A stretch of 64,000 nucleotides of DNA from the IMG/VR virus record IMGVR_UViG_3300021957_003133, positions 51,467 to 115,466 of that record; one strand, written 5' to 3'. Positions within the stretch are counted from its first letter, which is position 1. Every line of letters starts with the position of its first letter. The notes beneath the pieces were generated by a model that had not been told where the DNA came from, did no database searches, and saw nothing but the letters and a program-made list of their open reading frames with translations. This stretch comes from a virus. Shown here in pieces: positions 47,401 to 55,718 of this stretch. The translations under genes and the position numbers were made by a program.

Positions 47401-50067
47401 TTATTCAAATGTAAACAGGTCGTCAAATGTTGTTGAAATCTGTGTATTTTCACTTATCTTCCAGTTCAATACACCTAATAAGTTTTCTACTTTTTGATCT
47501 ACGATACCAGTCTCCATGGCGGCATCATCAAATGGAAGTTCTTTAAACCAATCGGGTATATGTGTTTCATCAATTGGATATCCAACACTGGTATATCCTA
47601 AAGGATTGTCTTTGAGTTTACACACAATAGTTTTCATTCCATCAACTATGCTCATTGAATAGTTGTCACTGTGCATACGTCTTAGATTATTCCAGTTCAT
47701 TGCGGCTCTAACGTGTCCAGGCATATTTGCTTTACCTAGTCGTTCTTCTTCTTTACTATATTTTGTTAGGTTGTTGACACGCTTAGGAGTTCCTTTTTCC
47801 CAAGCTGGGCGTTCTGTAAACAGTAGCTTAAACTCTCTTACTTTGGCAATTAGCCGTTCTCTATCAGCACCAGTCAGTGTTTCTAACAGTACTTCACTCA
47901 AGAAGTCCTGTACTACCTTAGGTGTATCTGAACGCTTTAAGTCCAAGCCCATAGCTTTTACTTTGCCAGGTGAACCGTGACTGTCTAATCTGTTACCTTC
48001 CATATCATAGATAAGCACAGCATAACGTTTCTTCTTGATAAACAGTCCTTTCAATGCTACTAGTTCTCTACCACCTCTAATTAGCTCGCCCTGTTTGCGT
48101 GTAACGTGGAATGCTTTTTCACAGAATGCTGGAAAGCTGGCATTGACTTGATCTGAAATTGAATCATATAGTTGAACTGCGATGTCTTTGTTCCATTCCA
48201 TCTTGCCTGCTTCAACATCATCTTTGACAGCGGGCCACGCAGTAAAATAACAACTATCAGTATCACCATACACTATACTTTCTCCAACGTGATCATATTC
48301 GCCCATGATACATTCATTAATATAAGCATCCATATGGCGTGCAATAACACGTCCAGTCAGTGTTGTTGATTGACCAATACGATGATCAAAGAATCTACAA
48401 CCTGGATTAAGCAGTGCACCATACAAACTATTTAGGTTAATCTTCTTAACTAGCTGTCGCTTATCCCAGAATGCTGTGTCTTCTTTGTTTTCAGTTTTGA
48501 TGCTTTCACGCATCTTACTTTGCATTTCCTTACGTTCTGCGTACCATCGTTCCAATAGTCCTGGAATGATACCTTTTGTTTCGTTGTTAAAGATGGTTCC
48601 GTTAGCACTCAGTATCCAAGGTTTGTTACTATCAAATATTAGCCTCCATACATCCGCGGCACTTAATACATCACTTTCACCGTTCTTCCAGTCGATAGTT
48701 ATTTCAGTGCCTGGCTCACCATTCATAACAGCAGTGTATTCCATACTACCAAACACATTCTCCCAAGCATCAGCAAATGACTTGCCTTCTTGTTGTTTAG
48801 TTTTAATATGATGTTCAGTCATAGTAGGTCTTAGCTGTCCTATAATAGTTTCTGGACCCATATTCAAAGCACGAATAGCCGACGGATAAAGTGAATTAAT
48901 ATCAATAGCACCTATGTAGTCATGCATACCTTTCTTAGGAAACGCCACATAAGCACCTGCGGCCTGTGTAGTGCCTTCATCGCCAAATTTTCTATTAGGA
49001 ACTATCATACCTAACTGATGTGCTTCGTTGATAATAGCTTGTTCAGTAACAGCAACAGCACCCATTGTTGTTTGTAGTAGTACTGTGTTGTCATGTGCTA
49101 ATTCATTAGCAAGATCAATAAATCTTAATTTCTTGTCTAATTTATCTAATAGAGCAGTATCTTGTCTATTATACTCAATGAACTTTTCAAAATCTTTATT
49201 ATATAGTTGATCTAGGGTACCTTCATATGGAGTTTTTGTTTCTGCTAGTTCAAACTCAGCAATAGCATCCAACGAGTAACTATGTCTTTCTTCGTATGTA
49301 TATTTTCTATACAGTTGCATATAATCTAAATGCACACGACCAATCAAATCAAATGTTAAGTTGCTGGCTCCAAAGCGTTCAAACTCACGTTTCTTAGGAA
49401 ATTGATTCCATAAACAAAAACGTCTGGTATCATCTTTTGACAGCACACGATTAGTTCTCATTACCATGTAGGGAATATCAAATCCTTCTGAGTTCCACCC
49501 ACTCAATATATCAGCATCTTCAATTATATCTAAGAAAGTTTTTATAAGATCTTCTTCACGTTCCATTAAAAAGCAATTATCATACTTGCTAGCAATTTCT
49601 TCGGCAGTTTCCCAACTCATTGACTTAGGTGGGATCACCATAGTAACTAGTTTTTCCATCCAATCAAGATATACTGATACTGCTGTAATTGGATTAAAAG
49701 GATCATCGGGCTTACTAAATCCTCTTACTGGATCAAAGTCAACCTCAATATCAAAAAATGCTGTTTGTAGTTTAGGTGACGGCTTGCCTAGATAATTATT
49801 CTCTAAGCAACGGAATACAGGATTAATATCACTTTCCCAAGTCTGCTTGCCTGAGTTTACTTTTAATTCTCTGTGAAACTCTTTTGAATTTTTAGTTTGG
49901 AATCGATCTACAGGAGTACCATATATGGTACGGTGTTTACCCTTAGGAGCATCATAATAAAATACATACTCTGCTGGGTATTCTACATATTCTCTTTGGC
50001 CATTGTTGCGTTCAACAATGTATATACGATCTTTTTGCCTGTCAAACAGGGCATCTACGTAACTCAT
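47401..50067 (-). CDS. 43: DNA polymerase, family B (T4 gp43 type)
   Basis: 888 residues (T4 gp43 is 898). The exonuclease domain has Phe-Phe-Asp106-Ile-Glu108; later Asp-Ile-Asn-Ser-Leu-Tyr-Pro-Ser-Ala-Ile (motif A), Lys-Lys-Ile-Asn-Leu-Asn-Ser-Leu-Tyr-Gly-Ala-Leu (motif B) and Tyr-Gly-Asp-Thr-Asp-Ser (motif C). It replicates the phage genome with an editing function. AAAGGAG lies 5 nt before the ATG. The leader carries a small hairpin that could be an autoregulatory operator as in T4. Confidence 0.98.
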   Translation of the reverse strand: MSYVDALFDRQKDRIYIVERNNGQREYVEYPAEYVFYYDAPKGKHRTIYGTPVDRFQTKNSKEFHRELKVNSGKQTWESDINPVFRCLENNYLGKPSPKLQTAFFDIEVDFDPVRGFSKPDDPFNPITAVSVYLDWMEKLVTMVIPPKSMSWETAEEIASKYDNCFLMEREEDLIKTFLDIIEDADILSGWNSEGFDIPYMVMRTNRVLSKDDTRRFCLWNQFPKKREFERFGASNLTFDLIGRVHLDYMQLYRKYTYEERHSYSLDAIAEFELAETKTPYEGTLDQLYNKDFEKFIEYNRQDTALLDKLDKKLRFIDLANELAHDNTVLLQTTMGAVAVTEQAIINEAHQLGMIVPNRKFGDEGTTQAAGAYVAFPKKGMHDYIGAIDINSLYPSAIRALNMGPETIIGQLRPTMTEHHIKTKQQEGKSFADAWENVFGSMEYTAVMNGEPGTEITIDWKNGESDVLSAADVWRLIFDSNKPWILSANGTIFNNETKGIIPGLLERWYAERKEMQSKMRESIKTENKEDTAFWDKRQLVKKINLNSLYGALLNPGCRFFDHRIGQSTTLTGRVIARHMDAYINECIMGEYDHVGESIVYGDTDSCYFTAWPAVKDDVEAGKMEWNKDIAVQLYDSISDQVNASFPAFCEKAFHVTRKQGELIRGGRELVALKGLFIKKKRYAVLIYDMEGNRLDSHGSPGKVKAMGLDLKRSDTPKVVQDFLSEVLLETLTGADRERLIAKVREFKLLFTERPAWEKGTPKRVNNLTKYSKEEERLGKANMPGHVRAAMNWNNLRRMHSDNYSMSIVDGMKTIVCKLKDNPLGYTSVGYPIDETHIPDWFKELPFDDAAMETGIVDQKVENLLGVLNWKISENTQISTTFDDLFTFE

Positions 50068-50112
50068 TTATACTCCTTTTTGTGCGACTTCTAGCTCACA
50101 CACACTCTTCAT

Positions 50113-50125
50113 GCCCACTGTGGGC
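50113..50125 (-). promoter_or_regulatory. Hairpin in the gp43 mRNA leader, possible translational operator
   Basis: GCCCA/TGGGC with a 3-nt loop, about 46 nt before the gp43 ATG and within ~10 nt of the predicted transcript start. T4 gp43 represses its own translation through a leader hairpin, but that one overlaps the ribosome binding site, which this one does not. Confidence 0.4.
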
Positions 50126-50140
50126 GTAACTCTTACTATT

Positions 50141-50169
50141 ATTATACTTTACTTCAACAACTAAGTCAA
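50141..50169 (-). promoter_or_regulatory. Sigma70-type promoter of gene 43
   Basis: TTGACT (50164-50169), 17-bp spacer, perfect TATAAT (50141-50146), 73 bp before the gp43 ATG. Confidence 0.87.
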
Positions 50170-50427
50170 CTATAAAGTTCGACCAGCAGTTTCTAACACA
50201 GTTGTTAGTGTTTCGTGATCTGTGTTTGTGTCTGTAAATGAGGATTTTTGTGCAATTTTAATTGCTTTTTTAAGAATACTTGGTTTAACTTGTAGTTCTT
50301 CAGCTACAGCTTTTACAGTATCACTAAGCCCAGCATTCAAATCTTCTACTTCTGAAAGTACTTGAATCCCTTCGTTAATTAACTGAACCAGCTTTGCTTT
50401 TTGTTCTGAATTGAATACTTCTGACAT
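50170..50427 (-). CDS. Small helical protein, possibly DsbA-like dsDNA-binding protein
   Basis: 85 residues. Size and helical layout resemble T4 DsbA (89 residues, binds DNA at late promoters): Asn-Ser-Glu-Gln-Lys-Ala-Lys-Leu, Asp-Thr-Val-Lys-Ala-Val-Ala-Glu-Glu-Leu and Pro-Ser-Ile-Leu-Lys-Lys-Ala-Ile-Lys form a helix-turn-helix-like core. A clear promoter and AAGGAG precede it. Similarity to DsbA is by pattern only. Confidence 0.55.
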   Translation of the reverse strand: MSEVFNSEQKAKLVQLINEGIQVLSEVEDLNAGLSDTVKAVAEELQVKPSILKKAIKIAQKSSFTDTNTDHETLTTVLETAGRTL

Positions 50428-50459
50428 ATTAATGCCTCCTTGATTTATAGTTATAAAAT

Positions 50460-50488
50460 ATTATACTATAATTACTTATTGTTTGCAA
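50460..50488 (-). promoter_or_regulatory. Sigma70-type promoter of the DsbA-like gene
   Basis: TTGCAA (50483-50488), 17-bp spacer, perfect TATAAT (50460-50465), 32 bp before the ATG. Confidence 0.78.
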
Positions 50489-50895
50489 CAACTTTGTAGA
50501 ATTTTTGATACAGTAGTGAACTCAACAGCTAATTCATCATACAATGTTTCAGGTGGGCGTCTTAGGAATGCTCTAGTAACATAGGCTGTTTGCCCCATTT
50601 CTTGATAATAACTTTCTGTGGGCCATTTTGACTTACCCCAACCCAATGAATGTACCAGAAGACATTCATCCCCTACTTCTTTTAGAATCGGTATTCGTTC
50701 TCTAATTGGTTTGTGTGTGCTTTCTAGTAATTTAATACAGACGGGTTCTGTATTAATCTGTGGCTTGTCCATGTAGTTAGCAAACAGGTGTACAAGGTAC
50801 GCTTCGAGATCGTCTTCGAGGTCGATTAACAACATGTCTTCTGCTCTTTTAACAGCATCATAGCTGTGTTTCAGATAATGCTCGTAGTTTGTCAT
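50476..50895 (-). CDS. Hypothetical protein
   Basis: 139 residues from ATG 50895, 1 bp after the upstream stop; a longer frame would lie in the preceding gene. Helical, with a Cys-rich end (Ser-Cys-Cys-Lys-Gln). Ser-Leu-Gly-Trp-Gly-Lys-Ser and Leu-Arg-Arg-Pro-Pro-Glu-Thr are notable. Function unknown. Confidence 0.6.
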   Translation of the reverse strand: MTNYEHYLKHSYDAVKRAEDMLLIDLEDDLEAYLVHLFANYMDKPQINTEPVCIKLLESTHKPIRERIPILKEVGDECLLVHSLGWGKSKWPTESYYQEMGQTAYVTRAFLRRPPETLYDELAVEFTTVSKILQSCCKQ

Positions 50896-50896
50896 T

Positions 50897-51322
50897 TTAC
50901 CACTTACGACATGACCAATATCTTGCTTTAGTTTTTGGCCCAGGACTATCGCAATTATGTCTAGCACGGAAACTTTTACGTGCCGCAGGGTTATTTTTTC
51001 TAATACGCATTGTTTTGCCTTTTACACTTGACCCACCGTGTCCAAAATTTACTTTTTTAATGTTACCTGTTTTAGGATCCTTAACATAAACTTTAAACTT
51101 CTTAACATCACCTTGCATAGGTTTGTTTAGTTGGACTTTACGTCCTTGATATTCTGCTTCTTCAAGAGTTTCTTCTACGTCTCCGTAAGCTTCAAAGAAT
51201 TTGTCATCATCTTCGTAAGTTTCTTCTGATTCAGCATGCATTGCCGCCATATGTTTTTTGTACTTTTCGGTACCTTTCTTATGTGGGCTCTTGCCTTCGT
51301 TTAAGATTTCATTAATTTTCAT
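50897..51322 (-). CDS. Virion-linked conserved protein with capsid-targeting-like N-terminus
   Basis: 141 residues. It starts Met-Lys-Ile-Asn-Glu-Ile-Leu-Asn-Glu-Gly, with a Leu-x-Glu site like T4 gp21 cleavage sites. The C-terminal ~70 residues (Val-Tyr-Val-Lys-Asp-Pro-Lys-Thr-Gly ... Arg-Lys-Ser-Phe-Arg-Ala-Arg-His-Asn-Cys) form a basic, Cys-containing domain that I recognise as common in marine phages (DUF5872-like). Probably a packaged DNA-binding protein, by inference. Ends one base before the following gene's ATG. Confidence 0.7.
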   Translation of the reverse strand: MKINEILNEGKSPHKKGTEKYKKHMAAMHAESEETYEDDDKFFEAYGDVEETLEEAEYQGRKVQLNKPMQGDVKKFKVYVKDPKTGNIKKVNFGHGGSSVKGKTMRIRKNNPAARKSFRARHNCDSPGPKTKARYWSCRKW

Positions 51323-51326
51323 GATA

Positions 51327-51569
51327 TTAGCCTTCTATTGTTTCTAATGTTATTGTTTCTGATATCGGTTCTTTTTCAGGAACTGCATGTGGTGTAGCTT
51401 TGTTTTTTGCTCCGCAATCAAGTTTTAAAAGTAGTATAGCACATAGTAAAGGATTTGGTTTCTTTTTATCTTGTGTTTGCACTTGTTCAGTGTCAACAGT
51501 GTCTTGTACAGTTGTACACCCAGATTGAAGCATTAATATTACTACTAATACAAAAAATAATATTTTCAT
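51327..51569 (-). CDS. Small lipoprotein
   Basis: 80 residues. A signal sequence (Phe-Phe-Val-Leu-Val-Val-Ile-Leu-Met) ends in the lipobox Leu-Gln-Ser-Gly-Cys17-Thr. The mature part is short and Pro/Glu-rich. With the membrane peptide encoded directly upstream (overlapping by 4 bp) it could form an o-/i-spanin pair for outer membrane disruption, but the partner is short for a spanin. Confidence 0.75.
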   Translation of the reverse strand: MKILFFVLVVILMLQSGCTTVQDTVDTEQVQTQDKKKPNPLLCAILLLKLDCGAKNKATPHAVPEKEPISETITLETIEG

Positions 51570-51712
51570 CTATTTGGCTCCACATGTAAGGTGCATATAG
51601 TACCTGGCTCTGTACATTTTAGTATTGTGTCATAGTCTATTAGATAACCATTAGCTATATGACTAAGTCCTAGTATTACAGACGCAATAATAATTGCCTT
51701 ACTTGTTGTCAT
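51566..51712 (-). CDS. Small secreted or membrane peptide (48 residues)
   Basis: ATG 51712 overlaps the upstream stop (ATGA) and the TGA overlaps the lipoprotein ATG. Residues ~4-20 are a hydrophobic signal or anchor, followed by a short region with two Cys (Leu-Lys-Cys ... Ile-Cys). Possible partner of the lipoprotein. Confidence 0.6.
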   Translation of the reverse strand: MTTSKAIIIASVILGLSHIANGYLIDYDTILKCTEPGTICTLHVEPNR

Positions 51713-52284
51713 TTCTTCTTACCACTTTTCATATTAGCACACCAGTGATACATTTTTGCTTTTTCACCAGATGCTTTTTTTGCCTTTGCTCTTAAGTCTG
51801 TTACTGAACCTTTACAACTAGCACCAGCCTTTTTTACTCTACCTGGACGACTTTTACCTTTTTTTTTACCGTCGGCGAAGTTTTCGTTCATACTAGCACG
51901 TTTGCCCCAATCTAAACTTATTTTGTCATCTGTGATTGGACCACCTGCGGCCCATGTTTCACATGTACGTGCTGAATGACATTTAAAATGATGCATCCAA
52001 CAGTACCCAAGTTTACCGTAGTCATCGGATGTTTTACCAGGCATACATTTTTCCATCCTTGGTGATACATCAAACGCTACACAGTTACCACATAGGCTTT
52101 CTTTAGCTGATTCTTCTGTAGTGTCCCAAAGTTTAGCGGCCTTCTTCCAATAGTCAGCTGGGTTTTTAAAGTTCAATGGTCCATACATATAATTCTTGAT
52201 TGTTGAATTTCTATTGTCTGTATTAATAGCTATGTCCTGTGTAGCTGGCGGACATTTTGCTTCAAGTATTTCCTGGACTTTCAC
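51709..52284 (-). CDS. Cys-rich virion-linked protein with capsid-targeting-like N-terminus
   Basis: 191 residues from GTG 52284, whose GTGA overlap with the upstream stop decides the start; the N-terminus then reads Met-Lys-Val-Gln-Glu-Ile-Leu-Glu-Ala. The core Cys-Gly-Asn-Cys-Val-Ala-Phe ... Gly-Tyr-Cys-Trp ... Cys-His-Ser-Ala-Arg-Thr-Cys is a metal- or Fe-S-type Cys cluster found in marine phages. The basic tail ends His-Trp-Cys-Ala-Asn-Met-Lys. Function unknown. Confidence 0.65.
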   Translation of the reverse strand: MKVQEILEAKCPPATQDIAINTDNRNSTIKNYMYGPLNFKNPADYWKKAAKLWDTTEESAKESLCGNCVAFDVSPRMEKCMPGKTSDDYGKLGYCWMHHFKCHSARTCETWAAGGPITDDKISLDWGKRASMNENFADGKKKGKSRPGRVKKAGASCKGSVTDLRAKAKKASGEKAKMYHWCANMKSGKKK

Positions 52285-52793
52285 TGATTTTCTCCAATTA
52301 TTGGTTTTACTTCCATAAACTCTGGACACTGTTTGTTGAACAATCGCATAATAATACCAGCTTCACTGTTAGCTTCGTTTTCAGCATCGCTACCAGTCAT
52401 CCAACTATCGTCGACAAGTTTGCTATCACAGTCTTGTTTATAGTGTACCATTTCGTGTGCGAGTGTTCTAAGAATATCAACAGGATGTCTGTCAGAAATA
52501 CTTAGATGTATATTCTTGTTGTTTGGATCATAGCCGCCAAAGCTGGCTTGATGTGTACCTGTTTGTTTTTTGCAAAGATGTATTTTAGGAAGTTTTGTTA
52601 TATTTAGATGCTTACAAGCGATAGGCAGTAGTTGTCGAAATCCTTCCATGAGATCTAGATCGTGTTTTTGTTCTTCGTTTGTTTTTTTCTTACCGTCGCA
52701 ATGAGCTTGCTGACTAAACCCTTTTGGGTTTGAACAGTCGATTGAACGCTTATATTTCTCCGTCCATTTTTCAAATAAGTCTAAAGCTAGCAT
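52281..52793 (-). CDS. Zinc metallopeptidase-like protein with capsid-targeting-like N-terminus
   Basis: 170 residues. It starts Met-Leu-Ala-Leu-Asp-Leu-Phe-Glu-Lys (Leu-Phe-Glu site). Asp-Cys-Ser-Asn-Pro-Lys-Gly-Phe-Ser-Gln-Gln-Ala-His-Cys is a separate small motif recurring in marine phage proteins. Leu-Ala-His113-Glu114-Met-Val-His117-Tyr is the HExxH zinc site. The ATG is 7 nt from a late octamer and lacks Shine-Dalgarno. Likely packaged peptidase; target unknown. Confidence 0.75.
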   Translation of the reverse strand: MLALDLFEKWTEKYKRSIDCSNPKGFSQQAHCDGKKKTNEEQKHDLDLMEGFRQLLPIACKHLNITKLPKIHLCKKQTGTHQASFGGYDPNNKNIHLSISDRHPVDILRTLAHEMVHYKQDCDSKLVDDSWMTGSDAENEANSEAGIIMRLFNKQCPEFMEVKPIIGENQ

Positions 52794-52800
52794 GATATAG

Positions 52801-52808
52801 TATTTATT
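52801..52808 (-). promoter_or_regulatory. T4-type late promoter octamer (AATAAATA)
   Basis: AATAAATA, CTATATC, then the ATG at 52793, the same string as at 39857-39840. Implies leaderless late transcription of the metallopeptidase gene and those behind it. Confidence 0.6.
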
Positions 52809-53370
52809 TCAGACCAATCTTCATAAAACGATTGTATTGGGTACCTTCCACACATTCTAAAGGCATTTGTTTAAGGCAGTAAGTTTCAACTAACGGATAA
52901 GCTTCATCAAATACTGTCAGTGTTTGATATAAATTTTCTTTGTTCCCCCGTTGTTGGTCTCTACCTTGTAATGCTACTATGGTTCCATTAGGGATATTGT
53001 CAAACCATTCTTGACCTTCGATATCATTGGTGCTGGTATTAATTACTAACGAATCGTTGTCTTTGAATTTGGTATTATTGCAGTCCTGCGTAACTGGCAC
53101 GACTTTTTCGCAACAAGCGTTTTGTTTGGCATATTCGGTATTTTTAGGGTCAATATCTATCAAAAATAGCTTATTACATACAATATTTCGGTCTAATATG
53201 TACTGTGCTATACTTCCGTACCAACTACCTAAAGCATATACATTGTCAAATTTATCATGCCCTAATCGTTTAAGAGTCCGACATAACCATAGCTTACCTA
53301 GATTGAGATCTTGACTCATGCTACCGGCTGGGGTGTTCGGAGAACTTTCAAAGAGTTCAATAGCTATCAT
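52804..53370 (-). CDS. Methyltransferase-fold protein with capsid-targeting-like N-terminus
   Basis: 188 residues. Met-Ile-Ala-Ile-Glu-Leu-Phe-Glu-Ser resembles the start of T4 Alt (Leu-Phe-x-Glu style). The rest has Val-Tyr-Ala-Leu-Gly-Ser-Trp-Tyr-Gly-Ser-Ile and Leu-Ile-Asp-Ile-Asp, motifs I and II of class I methyltransferases, then Val-Ile-Asn-Thr-Ser-Thr-Asn-Asp (motif IV-like). The start overlaps the upstream stop by 4 bp. Substrate unknown. Confidence 0.65.
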   Translation of the reverse strand: MIAIELFESSPNTPAGSMSQDLNLGKLWLCRTLKRLGHDKFDNVYALGSWYGSIAQYILDRNIVCNKLFLIDIDPKNTEYAKQNACCEKVVPVTQDCNNTKFKDNDSLVINTSTNDIEGQEWFDNIPNGTIVALQGRDQQRGNKENLYQTLTVFDEAYPLVETYCLKQMPLECVEGTQYNRFMKIGLK

Positions 53371-53744
53371 TTGGTTCCCTTTGTTTTTATCTGTCGTATC
53401 CTTCCTGGAGTACGTACTCTTACTGGTTTAGTTACTTTCCTTTTAAATCTTTTAGGAGTTTCGCCTCTCCATTTATTTAATTTTTTAACTGTTCTACTAG
53501 CACGTGATCTTGTTTTAGTACGATTACTTTTAAAAGCCTGCATTTTGTGTGTTCTAGCTCTAACTTTCTTAAATCTATTTGACTTTGCTACATCTAATGC
53601 TTGGTTACAGTTACTGACATCCGGTACCGTTCTTCCTTTACGTTGCCCAGTTTCACATCTCCAAAAGAGGTTGATATGCCCTGTGTTAGGATTACGCCTA
53701 AACACAGCTCTATGCTCTTTAACTATAAACTCTTTTGCTCTCAT
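53367..53744 (-). CDS. Highly basic packaged-type protein
   Basis: 125 residues, very rich in Lys and Arg throughout, starting Met-Arg-Ala-Lys-Glu-Phe-Ile-Val-Lys-Glu. Asn-Pro-Asn-Thr-Gly-His-Ile-Asn-Leu-Phe-Trp-Arg-Cys forms a small N-terminal domain. Composition and N-terminus fit a T4 internal-protein-like DNA-associated virion protein. ATGA coupling at both ends. Confidence 0.7.
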   Translation of the reverse strand: MRAKEFIVKEHRAVFRRNPNTGHINLFWRCETGQRKGRTVPDVSNCNQALDVAKSNRFKKVRARTHKMQAFKSNRTKTRSRASRTVKKLNKWRGETPKRFKRKVTKPVRVRTPGRIRQIKTKGTK

Positions 53745-54415
53745 AATTTAAAGTAATCAATGAATAACCTAGCTATTCTTTTATGTCCTAGTTCATTTGG
53801 ATGTGTTCTGCATCCTTCAAAATACTGTCCTTGGAAGTCTTCCTCGGCTGGTCCGTCCCACAGATCAGCATTGTATGTTTGGAACAACCTTAAAAACTTA
53901 TTTCTTTCGGTTAGTATTTCTGTTAAGCTTTTACTATCTAAAAACTTTTTTCTATCAATGGCTAATCCGAATTCATGTATTTTATCAATCTGACCGTAGT
54001 TATGTATCATACTATACCGACACCCTTGATCATTTAATATCTTTTGTATGGTATAAACAAACACAGCGTGGTGATATTCAAACCACCTCAAACTTTTATT
54101 ACCTAAGAACTCTTTATACCGTTTAGTTAAGTTGCCGGTCCCTTCCATACTATACATATTATGGAATCCGTCTTCTTCACTTTCATCATACCATCTTACA
54201 TCTGGCGGAATAATTACAGTAACTATGTCATCGTTTTCTATTTGCTTAACATTTGCTACAATAGTTTGTAACACATTGCCAAGACTAAATCCTTCTACTC
54301 CATAATTACTATATTCTACACCTAACTGCTGAGCCATCCAGTGCGGATACGGTTTTTCACCTTCATTTAATTCAGCTCCGTATGCCCAACTATCTCCAAA
54401 TGCTATTATTTTCAT
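53741..54415 (-). CDS. SGNH-hydrolase-like protein
   Basis: 224 residues. Block I is Ala-Phe-Gly-Asp-Ser9-Trp-Ala-Tyr-Gly; block V reads Cys-Arg-Thr-His-Pro-Asn-Glu-Leu-Gly-His, where the usual Asp three residues before His is Cys. It is related to the three SGNH proteins of the plus-strand operon but lies in the cargo cassette. It has no targeting-like N-terminus. Confidence 0.7.
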   Translation of the reverse strand: MKIIAFGDSWAYGAELNEGEKPYPHWMAQQLGVEYSNYGVEGFSLGNVLQTIVANVKQIENDDIVTVIIPPDVRWYDESEEDGFHNMYSMEGTGNLTKRYKEFLGNKSLRWFEYHHAVFVYTIQKILNDQGCRYSMIHNYGQIDKIHEFGLAIDRKKFLDSKSLTEILTERNKFLRLFQTYNADLWDGPAEEDFQGQYFEGCRTHPNELGHKRIARLFIDYFKL

Positions 54416-54496
54416 ATTATTGTATGCCCACTTCGGTGTTTTAATCCTAGGCAGGAGCCTCCTAACATAACGGTCCTATGGCTATGTTCTTTTATA

Positions 54497-54504
54497 TATT
54501 TATT
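54497..54504 (-). promoter_or_regulatory. T4-type late promoter octamer (AATAAATA)
   Basis: AATAAATA overlaps the stop codon of the upstream gene, 81 nt before the SGNH ATG. The 84-bp intergenic space also holds a short imperfect palindrome AGGAGCCTCCT (54456-54466) of unknown role. Confidence 0.45.
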
Positions 54505-55717
54505 GCTCTTTAGGTGGCGGAACGTACTCTACAGTTATTTTACCGTCTTTGAGTGTTACCTGTATCTGTCTGTATATTGTAGTTGGTAATCCATCTTGTC
54601 TATCTATTGCGTTTTCTACACTAATACTAAACACATTTTCTAAATCGCCTATGTATTGATTACGTCCGTCATCTTCCTCAATTTGTCTAGCTAGTTCACG
54701 CACTTCATCTACAGTTATATCAAGGGCACCGTAAACATTACCATAATATGCACTAGCAGAATCATTGTATTCTGTGTATGAAGGATAATCATCTTTGTAT
54801 TCACCTTCTTCATCAACGTAACCCTCGTCTCGAAGATACTCATAATACCCGTCATCGCTCATTTCCCAATCCATCATAACTTCATTTAAGAATTCTAAAC
54901 TCATCTGTTTAATTTCTTCACAGGCTTTCCTAAGTTCATCTTCATTAGGGAAAAATATTATACGTCCACCCAAGTCTGGGTCAACAGTTAGCCACCACTC
55001 TCTAAAGTCTTCACCGAAGCGTTCTATTAAATCTCCTGCGTCTACGTCACGATCCTGTTCGTCCATGTACTGTCCAGACTCTGGATGTACCTGATACTTT
55101 TCACCTTCGTATTGGGCTTTGGTAGGAAGTAAGATGTACATTGGGCCATCTCGATTGTATCTATCAAACATATTGTTACTGTCTGCGGCTGTACACCAGC
55201 GTGTGCCTTGTCCATAGTAGCAAGCGGCACTGGTATCTTCAGGCTGTATGACACGCACACCTGCGTCTTTATAAATTTCTTTTGCTTGACCTTTATCTCG
55301 CTGTTCCTTGCCTTCAGGTTCTTCATATTGATCAACTGCATCATAGAATGATTTTAAATCTTTAAATCTATTAAAGTCTGAGTGTTCAGGTTTAAGTAAT
55401 TTTTTAACTGCTAGAGTAGCAAACTTGGTTAGATAGTCACGCATTGTACTACCTATGTCTTCCCATTTGAGTAAACCGTTGGCATACATACGAGCAAGTG
55501 CCTGTGTATACTTTTTCTGTTTAGTAGGATCGCCCACTTCAATTTGATTTTTAAGTATCATCTCAGCGGCTTCTACAGGAGTTAAGTTGTCCTGTATATT
55601 TTTTCTAACAGCACCCGGAACAGTGTTATCAGCCATAGCAGTATTAACTAGCTTGGCGGCAAATGCCTGTGCTGTTTTTGATCTATCGTATTCTATTATA
55701 AAGTGTCTTGCTCTCAT
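54500..55717 (-). CDS. Cargo-type protein with Trp-Cys-Thr domain, paralogue of the gene at 56573
   Basis: 405 residues. The start Met-Arg-Ala-Arg-His-Phe-Ile-Ile-Glu-Tyr has an Ile-Ile-Glu cleavage-like site. The central domain (~150-230) reads Ala-Cys-Tyr-Tyr-Gly-Gln-Gly-Thr-Arg-Trp-Cys-Thr-Ala-Ala, then Tyr-Ile-Leu-Leu-Pro-Thr-Lys and Met-Asp-Glu-Gln-Asp-Arg. The same order occurs in the paralogue. The C-terminal part is acidic and unlike the paralogue. Domain function unknown to me. Confidence 0.7.
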   Translation of the reverse strand: MRARHFIIEYDRSKTAQAFAAKLVNTAMADNTVPGAVRKNIQDNLTPVEAAEMILKNQIEVGDPTKQKKYTQALARMYANGLLKWEDIGSTMRDYLTKFATLAVKKLLKPEHSDFNRFKDLKSFYDAVDQYEEPEGKEQRDKGQAKEIYKDAGVRVIQPEDTSAACYYGQGTRWCTAADSNNMFDRYNRDGPMYILLPTKAQYEGEKYQVHPESGQYMDEQDRDVDAGDLIERFGEDFREWWLTVDPDLGGRIIFFPNEDELRKACEEIKQMSLEFLNEVMMDWEMSDDGYYEYLRDEGYVDEEGEYKDDYPSYTEYNDSASAYYGNVYGALDITVDEVRELARQIEEDDGRNQYIGDLENVFSISVENAIDRQDGLPTTIYRQIQVTLKDGKITVEYVPPPKEQ

Positions 55718-55718
55718 T

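Noticed and set aside
47663-47980. Plus-strand ORF inside gene 43
   Set aside because: Shadow frame of the polymerase; no start signals and no coupling.
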